This document shows positions 24,637-33,583 of a DNA stretch of 42,424 nucleotides, piece after piece. Every line of letters starts with the position of its first letter. Position 1 is the first letter of the stretch. Below the pieces are notes generated by a model, which did not search any database, was not told the origin of the DNA, and saw nothing but the letters and a program-made list of their open reading frames with translations. Origin of the DNA: Acinetobacter sp. N54.MGS-139 (GTDB taxonomy: Bacteria > Pseudomonadota > Gammaproteobacteria > Burkholderiales > Burkholderiaceae_F); assembly GCA_000980495.1 (NCBI GenBank), contig LARN01000013.1:1-42424 (forward strand), read 5' to 3'. Position numbers and translations under genes: made by a program.

Positions 24637-26430
24637 TTATTCCTTCTTGTGCTCGTTGCGCAGACGGATGTGGAGCTCTCTCAATTGTTTTTCATCAACA
24701 GGAGAAGGAGCCTGCGTCAGCAAGCACTGTGCACGCTGTGTCTTCGGGAAGGCGATCACGTCACGGATGGAATCAGCACCGCACATCATGGTGACGATAC
24801 GGTCAAGACCGAATGCTAAGCCGCCATGGGGAGGTGCACCGTACTGGAGAACGTCAAGCAGGAAGCCGAACTTGGCGCGGGCTTCTTCCGGACCGATCTT
24901 AAGTGCGTTGAAAACCTTGCTCTGAACATCAGCCTTGTGAATACGAATGGAGCCGCCGCCGATTTCCCAGCCGTTGAGAACCATGTCGTAAGCTTTGGCG
25001 AAGCAGTTTTCCGGATCGGTAACGAGTTTGTCTTCGTCGCCGTCTTTCGGGCTTGTGAACGGGTGGTGGCAGGCAACCCAGCGTTCTTCTTCCTCGTCGT
25101 ACTCGAACATCGGGAAGTCGATAACCCACAGAGGTCTCCAGCCTTCTTCAAACAGGCCGTGGGACTTTCCGAATTCGGAGTGACCGACTTTCAAACGCAG
25201 AGCGCCGAGGGAGTCGAAAACGATCTTCTTACGGTCGGCACCGAAGAAAATGACATCTCCGTCCTGTGCACCGGTTCGTTCGATGATGGCCTTGAGGACA
25301 TCGTCGGAAAGGTTCTTAACGATCGGGCTCTGGAGGCCTTCCCTGCCGGCCTTGACGTCGTTAACTTTGATGTAGGCCAAACCTTTGGCACCGTAGATCT
25401 TGACGAAGTCGGTGTAGCCGTCGATTTCGCTGCGCGGCATGGAGGCACCGTGCGGAACACGGAGGGCCATGACGCGGCCGTCGTTGAGTTCGGTAGCGGA
25501 TCTGAAGACCTTAAAGTCAACGTTGCCCATCAGATCGGTAAGATCTGTGAGTTTGAGCTTGACGCGAAGGTCAGGTTTGTCGGAGCCGTAGTTGTTCATA
25601 GCATCCGTCCACAGCATGATGGGGAACGGATTGGGCAGATCGACGTTAATGGCTTCTTTGAAGACAGTGCGGATCAGCTCTTCCATCAAGGCGCGGATTT
25701 CAACTTCGTTCAAGAAGCTGGTTTCAATATCCACCTGGGTGAATTCAGGCTGACGATCGGCACGGAGGTCTTCGTCACGGAAGCACTTAACGATCTGGTA
25801 GTAGCGGTCAAAGCCTGCGCACATCAGCATCTGTTTGAAGAGCTGGGGAGACTGCGGCAGAGCGTAGAAGTGGCCGTCGTGAATACGAGAGGGAACCAGA
25901 TAGTCGCGGGCGCCTTCCGGGGTGCTCTTGGTGAGCATCGGAGTTTCGATGTCGATGAAGCCGTGCTTATCAAGGAAACGGCGGAAAGCCATTGCAGCTT
26001 TGTAGCGGAGCTTCATGTTGCGCTGCATCGGCAGACGACGAAGGTCGAGCACACGATAAGTCAGACGTGTGGTTTCGGAGAGGTTTTCGTCATCAAGCAG
26101 GAAGGGAGGAGGTGCGGAAGGATTCAGGATCTTGAGTTCCTGAGCCAGCACTTCAACGCCGCCGGAGATGAGGTTTTCGTTGCGAGTGCCTTCCGGACGA
26201 GCACGAACCAGGCCTTTAACCTCCACAACGAATTCGTTACGGACTTTATCGGCAGTTTCGAAGACGTCGGGACGATCCGGGTCGCAGACGATTTGGACCA
26301 GGCCTTCACGATCGCGCAAATCGATGAAAATAACACCGCCGTGGTCGCGGCGGCGATGGGCCCAGCCGTAGAGGGTGACAGTTTGACCGAGGAATTTCTC
26401 GTCAATCAAACCTGCATATTCAGTACGCAT
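24637..26430 (-). CDS. aspS: Aspartyl-tRNA synthetase (probably non-discriminating)
   Basis: This class II synthetase attaches aspartate to tRNA. From the chosen start (MRTEYAG, at 26430, with GGAG upstream) it has 597 residues: an N-terminal anticodon-binding OB fold, catalytic motifs ([29 protein letters not shown], and [13 protein letters not shown] for motif 3) and the bacterial GAD insertion. The OB fold has RRRDHGG and RPEG where E. coli has RRRDLG and a lysine-containing segment. His and Gly there are features of Pseudomonas-type AspRS that also charges tRNA-Asn, which would need GatCAB. The frame is open a further eight codons upstream, without family support. Confidence 0.95.
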   Translation of the reverse strand: MRTEYAGLIDEKFLGQTVTLYGWAHRRRDHGGVIFIDLRDREGLVQIVCDPDRPDVFETADKVRNEFVVEVKGLVRARPEGTRNENLISGGVEVLAQELKILNPSAPPPFLLDDENLSETTRLTYRVLDLRRLPMQRNMKLRYKAAMAFRRFLDKHGFIDIETPMLTKSTPEGARDYLVPSRIHDGHFYALPQSPQLFKQMLMCAGFDRYYQIVKCFRDEDLRADRQPEFTQVDIETSFLNEVEIRALMEELIRTVFKEAINVDLPNPFPIMLWTDAMNNYGSDKPDLRVKLKLTDLTDLMGNVDFKVFRSATELNDGRVMALRVPHGASMPRSEIDGYTDFVKIYGAKGLAYIKVNDVKAGREGLQSPIVKNLSDDVLKAIIERTGAQDGDVIFFGADRKKIVFDSLGALRLKVGHSEFGKSHGLFEEGWRPLWVIDFPMFEYDEEEERWVACHHPFTSPKDGDEDKLVTDPENCFAKAYDMVLNGWEIGGGSIRIHKADVQSKVFNALKIGPEEARAKFGFLLDVLQYGAPPHGGLAFGLDRIVTMMCGADSIRDVIAFPKTQRAQCLLTQAPSPVDEKQLRELHIRLRNEHKKE

Positions 26431-26552
26431 TAAAAACTCCGCAAAAGCGAGCACTTTTCGTGCTCTATCAATAAATTCCCGTTCATTCTAAACAATGGGT
26501 ACCCAAAATGACAATTCAGTTGTATGTCTTTCGGATTCGGGAGTAAGGCAAA

Positions 26553-26798
26553 TCACTTATCTTTTTTAGCAGGGCAATTTTCATTGCAGTGGGAGGCAGG
26601 CAGGGCGGCAGAAGATCCGCCCTTAAAGTCTGTAGCATACCAACCTTTTCCCTTGAGCTCGAAGCCGGGTGCCGAAAGCTGTTTAACCATCGTTTCCATG
26701 TTGCATTTCGGACAATGGGTAATAGGAGCGTCGGAGTATTTCTGCAGAACATCTTTTGTGTAGCCGCAGTTAGAGCACTTGTAAGAGTAGATAGGCAT
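26553..26798 (-). CDS. FmdB-family zinc-ribbon protein
   Basis: This 81-residue protein has an N-terminal zinc ribbon, C8-x2-C11 and C29-x2-C32, in the typical FmdB setting MPIYSYKCSNCGY. A tail follows that contains the usual FELKGKGWYATDF motif. It is cotranscribed with aspS, as in many betaproteobacteria, where a membrane protein (DUF502) commonly sits between them; that gene is absent here. The frame extends 31 codons upstream, but the family starts at MPIYSY, so 26798 is chosen. Function is unknown; a regulatory role was proposed from the founding FmdB. Confidence 0.88.
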   Translation of the reverse strand: MPIYSYKCSNCGYTKDVLQKYSDAPITHCPKCNMETMVKQLSAPGFELKGKGWYATDFKGGSSAALPASHCNENCPAKKDK

Positions 26799-26957
26799 TT
26801 CGCTTAAATAATAAAAGCTAAAAAATTTAAAAAACACGGCAAGGAAGGAGGCTTTCGCCAAGTCACTGGCCGTGCTGCATAAGCTAGACAATTATAGAGC
26901 GGCGGGTTTTCTTCCTCACTAACCTTGAGAAGAGATTGAGGACGGCGCCGCGGAAAT

Positions 26958-26985
26958 AAGAAAAGGCCCGCAAAACGCGGGCCGA
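26958..26985 (-). terminator. Terminator of the EF-G2 gene
   Basis: A perfect seven-base stem GGCCCGC (26965-26971) / GCGGGCC (26977-26983) with a five-base loop is followed on the minus strand by TTTTCTTATTT. Confidence 0.85.
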
Positions 26986-27009
26986 AAAGACTTATTCAGT
27001 CAGACGAGA

Positions 27010-29061
27010 TTATTCGTCTTCATCCTTTCTGTGGTAGTTAGAGGCCAACTCAACCTGGCGCTGCATTGGAACAGGAGCGTATCCGGCCAGTTCCATAGAG
27101 TAGCTGCCGGCACCCTGAGTGATGGCGTTCAGGCGGGCGGCATATCCGTCGAGCTCGGACAGAGGCACCGTGCCGGAGATGATCATCATGCCGCCGGCCA
27201 TGTTGGCGGTACCGGTTACCTGACCTCTGCGGCTGGCGAGGTCGCCCGTGATGTCGCCCATGGCGCTGTCCGGAGCAACGATCTCAACGTCAACGATCGG
27301 TTCAAGGATCGTCGGTTTAGCTTTGGACAGGGCGTCAAGCATGGCTTTTCTGCCGGCAGAGACGAAAGCAACTTCCTTGGAGTCCACCGGATGGCTCTTA
27401 CCGTCATAGACGACAACGCGAACGTCGTGGATCGGGTAACCGGCAACATAGCCTGTATCCAAAGCGTCACGGACACCTTTTTCTACAGCCGGGATGAAGT
27501 TGTACGGAATTGCGCCGCCTTTGACTTCGTCAACGAATTCGAAACCGGCTCCGCGTTCACGCGGTTCAATGCGAAGATAGACTTCACCGAACTGGCCGGC
27601 GCCGCCTGTCTGCTTCTTGTGGCGAGCGTGACCTTCAGCACCCTGAGCAATGGTTTCACGGTACGGGATGCGAGGTGTACGAGTGTTGACTTCAAGCTTG
27701 AACTGCGCAGCCATTCTTTCGAGAACGCTTCTTAAGTGCTGAGCGCTCAGACCGCGAAGAACCGTTTCATTCAAGGTGGTGTCGTGTTCAAGTTCGAGTG
27801 TCGGATCTTCGGACAGGAGCTTATGCAGGATGTCGGAGAGACGGCCTTCATCACCGCGGCGAGCCGGAGAAATCGCTAAGCCGAACATGGGTTTCGGGAA
27901 GCTCAGCGGTTTCATCTTGATGTTGTCGTGCTCGTGAGAAGCATGGATCACGCTGTCAAACACGAGTTCGTCGACTTTGGCGATAACACCGATGTCGCCC
28001 GGCACCAGTTCGCGAACTTCCGTGGTCTCTTTACCCTGAAGAATCATCGGGTGAGAAACTTTGATCGGCTTCTTGTTGTCGTTGACGAACAGCTGATCGT
28101 CACGGCGCAGGGTACCCTGGTGAATACGGAACACACCGACCTTGCCGACATACGGGTCATTAACCACCTTGAAGACATGGGCAACAAGAGGAAGGTCAGG
28201 ATCGGACTTCAGTTCGACGTCGTTTCCGTTTTCATCTGTGAAGAGCGGAGCATTAGCTTCAGAAGGATTCGGGAGGTGACGAACCATCACGTTGATGAGA
28301 TCATCAACACCGGCGCCGGTCTTGCCGGAGACAAAGCAGATCGGGATGATGTGTCCTTCACGAAGCGCCTGTGTCAGCGGGGCGTGCAGCGTGCTCGGAT
28401 CGGCTTCGCCTTCTTCAAGGTATTTTTCCATAGCGGCATCGTCGACTTCCACAACCTGTTCGATAAAGGCACGATGGACTTCGGGCACGCTCATGAAGTC
28501 GGCTTCACCTTCGTCTTTGGAGAAGCAGTCGATCACGCGAGCGCCGTTGTTGGCGGGCAGGTTAATCGGCATGACTTCCTGACCGAAAGCTTCTCTGAGC
28601 TCTTCGACGAGACGCGGCAAATCTAAGTGTTCTGCGTCAATCTTGTTGACGATGATCATGCGGTTGAGGTTGCGCTCTTTGGCCCAATCCATCATGCGGC
28701 GCGTCATCAGCTGAATGCCGGCAGTGGCGTCAACTACGATAGCGGCGGTTTTAACCGCGTCGAGGGCACCCAAGGCCTGACCGACGAAATCGGGGTATCC
28801 CGGAGTATCAATCATGTGCACGCGAACTTCCTGTCCGTTTGCGTTGTCTGCCTCGAAGTGCGTACAGGCAGCGCGCAGAGAGTGCTGAACCGCTTTTTCG
28901 AGCGGGTCGGAGTCGCAGACGGTTGTGCCGCGTTCGACAGAACCGCATGTAATGATCATGCCTGCTTTGGCAAGAATTCCTTCTGCCAAGGTGGTTTTTC
29001 CGCTACCGCCATGGCCGACCAAGGCAACTGTTCTGAGATTTTCGGTTGAGAAAATAGGCAT
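27010..29061 (-). CDS. Elongation factor G-like GTPase (EF-G2 paralogue)
   Basis: This 683-residue protein has the five-domain EF-G layout but belongs to the divergent EF-G2 group. The P-loop is GHGGSGKTT rather than AHIDAGKTT, and switch II reads DTPGYPDF where canonical EF-G has DTPGHVDF, so the histidine that activates GTP hydrolysis is Tyr. The switch I RGIT motif is also not recognisable. NKIDAE remains, and domain IV (GGAGQFGEVYLRIEP, then GGAIPYNFIPAVEKG) is well kept. It is not next to rpsL, rpsG and tuf, so the housekeeping fusA must be elsewhere. Its role is uncertain; paralogues have been linked to recycling or low-energy translation. Confidence 0.88.
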   Translation of the reverse strand: MPIFSTENLRTVALVGHGGSGKTTLAEGILAKAGMIITCGSVERGTTVCDSDPLEKAVQHSLRAACTHFEADNANGQEVRVHMIDTPGYPDFVGQALGALDAVKTAAIVVDATAGIQLMTRRMMDWAKERNLNRMIIVNKIDAEHLDLPRLVEELREAFGQEVMPINLPANNGARVIDCFSKDEGEADFMSVPEVHRAFIEQVVEVDDAAMEKYLEEGEADPSTLHAPLTQALREGHIIPICFVSGKTGAGVDDLINVMVRHLPNPSEANAPLFTDENGNDVELKSDPDLPLVAHVFKVVNDPYVGKVGVFRIHQGTLRRDDQLFVNDNKKPIKVSHPMILQGKETTEVRELVPGDIGVIAKVDELVFDSVIHASHEHDNIKMKPLSFPKPMFGLAISPARRGDEGRLSDILHKLLSEDPTLELEHDTTLNETVLRGLSAQHLRSVLERMAAQFKLEVNTRTPRIPYRETIAQGAEGHARHKKQTGGAGQFGEVYLRIEPRERGAGFEFVDEVKGGAIPYNFIPAVEKGVRDALDTGYVAGYPIHDVRVVVYDGKSHPVDSKEVAFVSAGRKAMLDALSKAKPTILEPIVDVEIVAPDSAMGDITGDLASRRGQVTGTANMAGGMMIISGTVPLSELDGYAARLNAITQGAGSYSMELAGYAPVPMQRQVELASNYHRKDEDE

Positions 29062-29100
29062 GAGCTTTTTCCTTTCTTATGAAATTAATTGACGTATCCT

Positions 29101-29119
29101 TTGATTGTGGAACAATCAA
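29101..29119. promoter_or_regulatory. Perfect palindrome between the EF-G2 gene and hisN
   Basis: TTGATTGT-GGA-ACAATCAA is a perfect 8+8 inverted repeat with a three-base centre, in the divergent intergenic region (29062-29201). It has the size and symmetry of a dimeric repressor or activator site. A second, looser pair TTTGTC/GACAAA (29125-29130 and 29142-29147) follows. The half-site TTGAT resembles FNR/ANR sites, but the spacing is too long for those. Confidence 0.45.
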
Positions 29120-29201
29120 TCGTCTTTGTCGAGAATATTTTGACAAATGACCGATTTTTGCCGAGAGGCGACTTTATCAAACGATGGGAGAAACTTGAGA
29201 A

Positions 29202-30044
29202 ATGGCTGAGAAAAAACAATCCTACTGCGCCGGCTGCTCAGAGGCGGAATTAAAGCTCTTTGAGCCGGCAATTGAGCAATTAATCTCTCTGGCTAACGAA
29301 GAGATTCTCCCTCGTTTTTTGGCTGGGACAGAAGTTTTCGACAAAAAAGATCACACTCCGGTTACAGCTGCCGATCGCGGTGCCGAAAAAGTGATGCGTG
29401 AATGGATTGAGGCGCATTTTCCTGCGCACGGCATCTTCGGAGAGGAGTTTGGAATCAAAGAGGCGTCCGGGGACGGTTTCCCGCGCTACCGCTGGATCTT
29501 GGATCCGATCGATGGAACTCGTGCTTTTATTCATAATGCTTTCCATTTCGGCACGCTGATTGCCGTAGAGCGCGATGACGGCAACGGATTTCAGCCGATG
29601 CTCGGTGTGATTTCGCATCCGCATGTCGGCGTTTGGCTCATCGGAGACGGAAAACGGACGGTTTTGCACGGGCCGGGCAGCCGAGTGCGTCAGGTGCACT
29701 GCAAAGAAACAAAGAATCTTGCGGACGCCACTCTTGTTGTGACATCGCATTGGACGACTCCGGAGCAGAAAGGCGGCAAAGAGATGCAGTCCCTCATTGA
29801 TGAAGTTAAGCTCTATCGCACGTGGGGCGACTGTTTTGGATATTTCTCGGTAGCCACGGGCGGCGCGGACATCATGATTGATCCGGATTTGAATTACTGG
29901 GACGTTGCCGCACTGGTGCCGGTTATCGAAGGCAGCGGAGCCAGGCTTGTGAGCTCCAAAGGCGGCAATCCTCTTAAAGATTTATCAGCGGTTGCGACTA
30001 ATGAATACCTGCTTCCGGAGGTACTTCGTAAGCTCGCTAACTAA
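29202..30044 (+). CDS. hisN: Histidinol-phosphatase, inositol-monophosphatase family
   Basis: This 280-residue metal-dependent phosphatase of the IMPase fold is predicted to make histidinol from histidinol-phosphate. Motifs are GEEFG (about 87-91), LDPIDGTRAFI (about 106-116) and the C-terminal YWDVAALVPVIEGSGA, with KKDHTPVTAADRGAE earlier. DGTRAFI rather than DGT-NF and the HTPVTAADR start match HisN better than SuhB or CysQ. It stands alone, with no other his genes close by, which is common for hisN. An N-terminal extension includes CAGC, of no evident meaning. Confidence 0.85.
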   Translation: MAEKKQSYCAGCSEAELKLFEPAIEQLISLANEEILPRFLAGTEVFDKKDHTPVTAADRGAEKVMREWIEAHFPAHGIFGEEFGIKEASGDGFPRYRWILDPIDGTRAFIHNAFHFGTLIAVERDDGNGFQPMLGVISHPHVGVWLIGDGKRTVLHGPGSRVRQVHCKETKNLADATLVVTSHWTTPEQKGGKEMQSLIDEVKLYRTWGDCFGYFSVATGGADIMIDPDLNYWDVAALVPVIEGSGARLVSSKGGNPLKDLSAVATNEYLLPEVLRKLAN

Positions 30045-30181
30045 TGCTTGCTAAATTATTTTGAGTTGTTGCACTTGTTCTCAAAAGACACAATTAATTT
30101 CAAACCTTAAATAATTGAAAAGGGAAAACTTTTGGGTTTTTGAGAAACTTGAGGATGAGACAATTTATATAAGAAGTCCCT

Positions 30182-31585
30182 ATGAGAAAGAGTACCGGTC
30201 TTGTCCTCTCGCTCTTATTTGGGGCCTTGAGCGGCTGTGTATCCATCCCTCAATTCCAAATAACCGAACAGGATAAAAAAGTAATTCCCAGTCAGTGGAG
30301 CGGCAGTCCCGCCCTCGAAACATCGAAGGCTGCCGACCTCTCCGAATGGTGGTCAACTTGGAGCGATCCGGAAATCGCTCGCTTGGTTGCGGCCTCACAG
30401 GCGGCCAATACGGATGTTCGATCCTCGCAGGAAAATCTTCGTTATGCGCAAGCCTCGATGACCGTAGCTAATGCCGGCTTGTTCCCGACACTGGACGGTA
30501 ACTACCGAGCCAGCCGCAGTCATTCTCTCGGCCATGGTTCCAATACCTTTTCTATCGGCCTGAACGTCAGCTGGACAATCGATGCCGGCGGTCGTTTTGC
30601 TTCTTCTGAAGCGGCGTTCTCCGACTACCTGTCTTCTCAAGCGAGTTTGGGAGAAGTGCAGACTCGAATCGCTGCTGAAGTGGCCGGTGCCTATGTCAAT
30701 ATGAGGCTTGCCCAGAAGCGGCTGGACGTGGCTCAGGAAAACGCCAAAACCCAGCAGGAAGCACTGGATATCGCCAATTGGCGTTACTTATCCGGACTCG
30801 TGCCATCGACCGACGTCGATCAGGCGCGCACTTCTTTTGAGCAGACGCGTGCCTCGATTCCCGTGTATCGCGCTCAGGTCATGCAGTACCGTAATTTGAT
30901 CGCTCGTCTTATCGGAACCACACCTGAGGCAGTTAACCCGACCTCGACGGCTCCGATTCCTCAGCCGCCGCGAAACCTTGCGCTCAGCATTCCCGGAGAG
31001 ACGCTTCGCAATCGCCCGGCGGTGCGTATGGCAGAGGCAAAAGTGATGAGCGCACTGGCGCGTTACGCACAGGCTAAGTCGGCCCTGTTTCCGAGCCTCT
31101 CAATCGGAGGCTCTTTCGGACTTTCAGGTCCTATCATGGGGCAGCTCGGTGAATGGGGTACACATAATTCGAACGGCTTCGGTTCGCTGACGCTGCCGAT
31201 CTTCAACGCCGGGTCTCTGATGGCACAGGTTGAGCAGCGCGATGCTCAGGCGGCCCAAGCCAAAATTGACTATGAAGCGAGTCTGCTCGCGGGCGTTCAG
31301 GATGTAGAAGACGCACTCAACAAAGTGTGGTCTCAGGAAACTCGTAAAAAATCATTGGTTGTTGCCGAGGAATCGGCACGAAACGCAGCGACAGCTGCAC
31401 GGCAAAATTACAGCGCCGGTCTTCAAGACTTTACGGTCGTGCTGACGACCCAAAGAACACTGCTGACCGTTCAGGAATCTTTGGCGAGTGCGGAGGCTGA
31501 AATCGCCCAAGGCTACATTGATCTCTATACCGCGTTGGGCGGGGGATGGACTGTTCCTCAGGAGTTTAAGAATAATGACCGATAA
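30182..31585 (+). CDS. Outer-membrane efflux lipoprotein (TolC/NodT family)
   Basis: This 467-residue outer-membrane factor should form the exit duct of a tripartite exporter. It has a lipoprotein signal with lipobox LSGC (Cys about residue 19) and two OEP repeats rich in coiled-coil helices (about 65-260 and 280-460), with sequence such as ADLSEWWSTWSDPEIARLV and RPAVRMAEAKV that is typical of NodT/OprM proteins. It is the first of four overlapping genes (outer-membrane factor, adaptor, ATPase, permease), overlapping the adaptor by 11 bases. The substrate cannot be told from it. There is an AT-rich 137-base region upstream but no good Shine-Dalgarno site. Confidence 0.9.
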   Translation: MRKSTGLVLSLLFGALSGCVSIPQFQITEQDKKVIPSQWSGSPALETSKAADLSEWWSTWSDPEIARLVAASQAANTDVRSSQENLRYAQASMTVANAGLFPTLDGNYRASRSHSLGHGSNTFSIGLNVSWTIDAGGRFASSEAAFSDYLSSQASLGEVQTRIAAEVAGAYVNMRLAQKRLDVAQENAKTQQEALDIANWRYLSGLVPSTDVDQARTSFEQTRASIPVYRAQVMQYRNLIARLIGTTPEAVNPTSTAPIPQPPRNLALSIPGETLRNRPAVRMAEAKVMSALARYAQAKSALFPSLSIGGSFGLSGPIMGQLGEWGTHNSNGFGSLTLPIFNAGSLMAQVEQRDAQAAQAKIDYEASLLAGVQDVEDALNKVWSQETRKKSLVVAEESARNAATAARQNYSAGLQDFTVVLTTQRTLLTVQESLASAEAEIAQGYIDLYTALGGGWTVPQEFKNNDR

Positions 31586-32876
31586 TACAAATACAACCAA
31601 AGCGCAGAAAACGGATATTGAAGGGCTGCTGGGAGCAGACAAGGTTAAGCCGTTCCACAAACGAGGCGGCTTTTGGCTCGTTCTTCTCGTCTTCTTAGGC
31701 ATCCTCTTTGCCGTTTACTACTTTTTCTTCAGAGGCAGCCAGGGACAAGTCGGTTTCGTCACACAGCCTCTGACGAAAGGGAATCTCACGGTTGAAGTTT
31801 CTGCTAACGGAACGATCAATCCGATCCGTACCGTATCACTGGGCAGTGAACTTTCCGGTATTGTCCGTAAGGTCAATGTCGACGTGAACGACCAGGTCAA
31901 AAAAGGCGAAGTACTGATCGAGCTTGACGACACCAAACTGAAAGCTTCGGTAGAGCGAGCCAAGGCAAGCCTGGATCTTTCTAAGGCCACATTAGCGGAA
32001 TCCCAGGCAACGCTGAAAGAGGCCAAGGCCAAACTCTCGCGTCTGCAGGAAGTCAGACGTCTTTCCGGCGGCAAGAGTCCGAGTAAGACTGAAATTGATG
32101 CTCAGGAGGCTTTGGTTGCTAAAGCTCAGGCTTCTGTTCAAAGTGCTCAAGCAAAAATCATGGATAGTGAGCAGGCGCTGAAGTCTGCAGAAAGCGACTT
32201 GTCCAAGACACATATCATTTCTCCGATTGACGGCGTTGTTTTAGCCCGTTCCGTTGAGCCGGGCTATGCAGTGGCGGCTTCGCTTCAAGCCGTTGAACTT
32301 TTGAAGCTTGCGACCGACCTCAAAGATCTCGAACTGCAGGTCAATGTTGATGAGGCGGATGTCGGAGCGGTGAAACCGGGTCAGAAGGCCAGCTTTACAG
32401 TAAGTGCCTATCCTGACCGAAACTTCCCGGCCGAGCTGAAAAAAGTCGCTTTCGGATCGACAAAAACGGACAACGTAGTGACTTACGTCACTTACTTGGA
32501 TGTTAAAAATCCGGACTTACTGCTTCGTCCGGGAATGACGGCGACCGCAACGATTCGTACCGTTGCCTTAAAAGACGCCCTGCTTGTACCCAATACCGCC
32601 CTGAGATTCAGGCCTTCTGTTTCTTCAGACTCAAAGGAGCCGACAATGAATGTTTTCGGACCTCCGATGAGAAGAAGCGTGCGCAAGAGCGCCGGCTCTG
32701 TGACAAGCCCGAATGCTTCTCAAAAGAAGGCCGAAGTTTACATAGAGAAAGACGGTCAGGCCGTGCCGGTTCCGCTGGTTGTGGGTTTTACGGACGGTAA
32801 GATGACCCAAGTGCTCGAAGGCAAGCTTTCTGCCGGCGATAAAGTCATCGTTGACCAAAGACGCGGAGCGAAATAA
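31575..32876 (+). CDS. macA: Periplasmic adaptor protein, MacA-like
   Basis: This membrane-fusion protein links the MacB-type transporter to the outer-membrane duct. It has 433 residues from the chosen ATG at 31575 (the frame extends 29 codons further, inside the upstream gene). A membrane anchor (about 35-55) is followed by a lipoyl domain (GSELSGIVRKVNVDVNDQVKKGEVL), a long alpha-helical hairpin rich in Ala, Lys and Gln (about 110-190), and beta-barrel and membrane-proximal domains. A Ser-, Arg- and Lys-rich insertion (about 355-385) interrupts the C-terminal part. Its stop and the ATPase start share one base (TAATG). Confidence 0.88.
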   Translation: MTDNTNTTKAQKTDIEGLLGADKVKPFHKRGGFWLVLLVFLGILFAVYYFFFRGSQGQVGFVTQPLTKGNLTVEVSANGTINPIRTVSLGSELSGIVRKVNVDVNDQVKKGEVLIELDDTKLKASVERAKASLDLSKATLAESQATLKEAKAKLSRLQEVRRLSGGKSPSKTEIDAQEALVAKAQASVQSAQAKIMDSEQALKSAESDLSKTHIISPIDGVVLARSVEPGYAVAASLQAVELLKLATDLKDLELQVNVDEADVGAVKPGQKASFTVSAYPDRNFPAELKKVAFGSTKTDNVVTYVTYLDVKNPDLLLRPGMTATATIRTVALKDALLVPNTALRFRPSVSSDSKEPTMNVFGPPMRRSVRKSAGSVTSPNASQKKAEVYIEKDGQAVPVPLVVGFTDGKMTQVLEGKLSAGDKVIVDQRRGAK

Positions 32877-33583
32877 TGAGCTCCGGAGATAAGCCGCTTG
32901 TCCAGTTAATCGGCATCGGCAAGCGGTACGGAACGGGACCGACTGCATTCGATGCACTTCATCATGTGGATTTGAGCATCAATGCCGGAGAATTTGTTGC
33001 GATTATGGGGCCGAGCGGCTCAGGAAAATCGACGACGATGAACATCATCGGTGCTTTGGATACGCCGACACGCGGGCAGTATTTATTCAACGGTTTCCAC
33101 GTCGAACACTTTACGCGGGATCAGCGCGCGCTCTTACGCCGTCAATATTTGGGCTTCGTGTTTCAGGGATTTAATCTGCTGCCGCGTACGAGTGCAATAG
33201 AAAACGTAGAACTTCCGCTGCTTTACCGCGGAGAGCCTGCCAAAGTCCGGCATGAAATGGCACTGGAGGCTTTGGATAAGGTCGGCCTGACGCAGTGGAA
33301 AGACCACACGCCGGCCGAGCTTTCCGGCGGTCAGCAGCAGCGTGTCGCCATCGCACGAGCGATCGTAACGCACCCGAAACTGCTCCTTGCAGATGAGCCG
33401 ACGGGAAGTTTGGATTCGCATCGAAGCGTTGAAATCATGAAGCTTCTCCAAAAACTCAACGATGAAGAAGGCATTACGGTTGTATTGGTGACACATGAGC
33501 CTGACATGGCCAAATACGCGAAACGTATCGTTCACTTCGTGGACGGTACCGTAGCTTCGGATCAGGAGAACAAACCATGTTAG
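32876..33583 (+). CDS. MacB-type ABC transporter ATPase
   Basis: This 235-residue ATPase of the MacB/LolD group drives the tripartite exporter by mechanotransmission. It has Walker [16 protein letters not shown], the Q-loop FVFQGFNLLPR, the signature [16 protein letters not shown], Walker B LLLADEPTGSLD and the switch histidine in LVTHEPDMAKYA. In E. coli MacB this domain is fused to the permease; here they are two genes with a seven-base overlap, as in many relatives. It would act with the next gene. Confidence 0.93.
   Translation: MSSGDKPLVQLIGIGKRYGTGPTAFDALHHVDLSINAGEFVAIMGPSGSGKSTTMNIIGALDTPTRGQYLFNGFHVEHFTRDQRALLRRQYLGFVFQGFNLLPRTSAIENVELPLLYRGEPAKVRHEMALEALDKVGLTQWKDHTPAELSGGQQQRVAIARAIVTHPKLLLADEPTGSLDSHRSVEIMKLLQKLNDEEGITVVLVTHEPDMAKYAKRIVHFVDGTVASDQENKPC

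Noticed and set aside
24826..26433. A 535-codon open frame on the plus strand opposite aspS
   Set aside because: It runs antisense to a fully recognisable aspartyl-tRNA synthetase, has no motif I know and no Shine-Dalgarno site; codon bias of the real gene explains the absence of stops.
27031..28626. Long plus-strand frames (234 and 232 codons) opposite the EF-G2 gene
   Set aside because: Same reason: antisense shadows of a conserved translational GTPase.
29140..29145. TTGACA upstream of hisN as a -35 promoter element
   Set aside because: No acceptable -10 box lies 16-18 bases downstream (the sequence there is GAGAGG), so it was not listed as a promoter.
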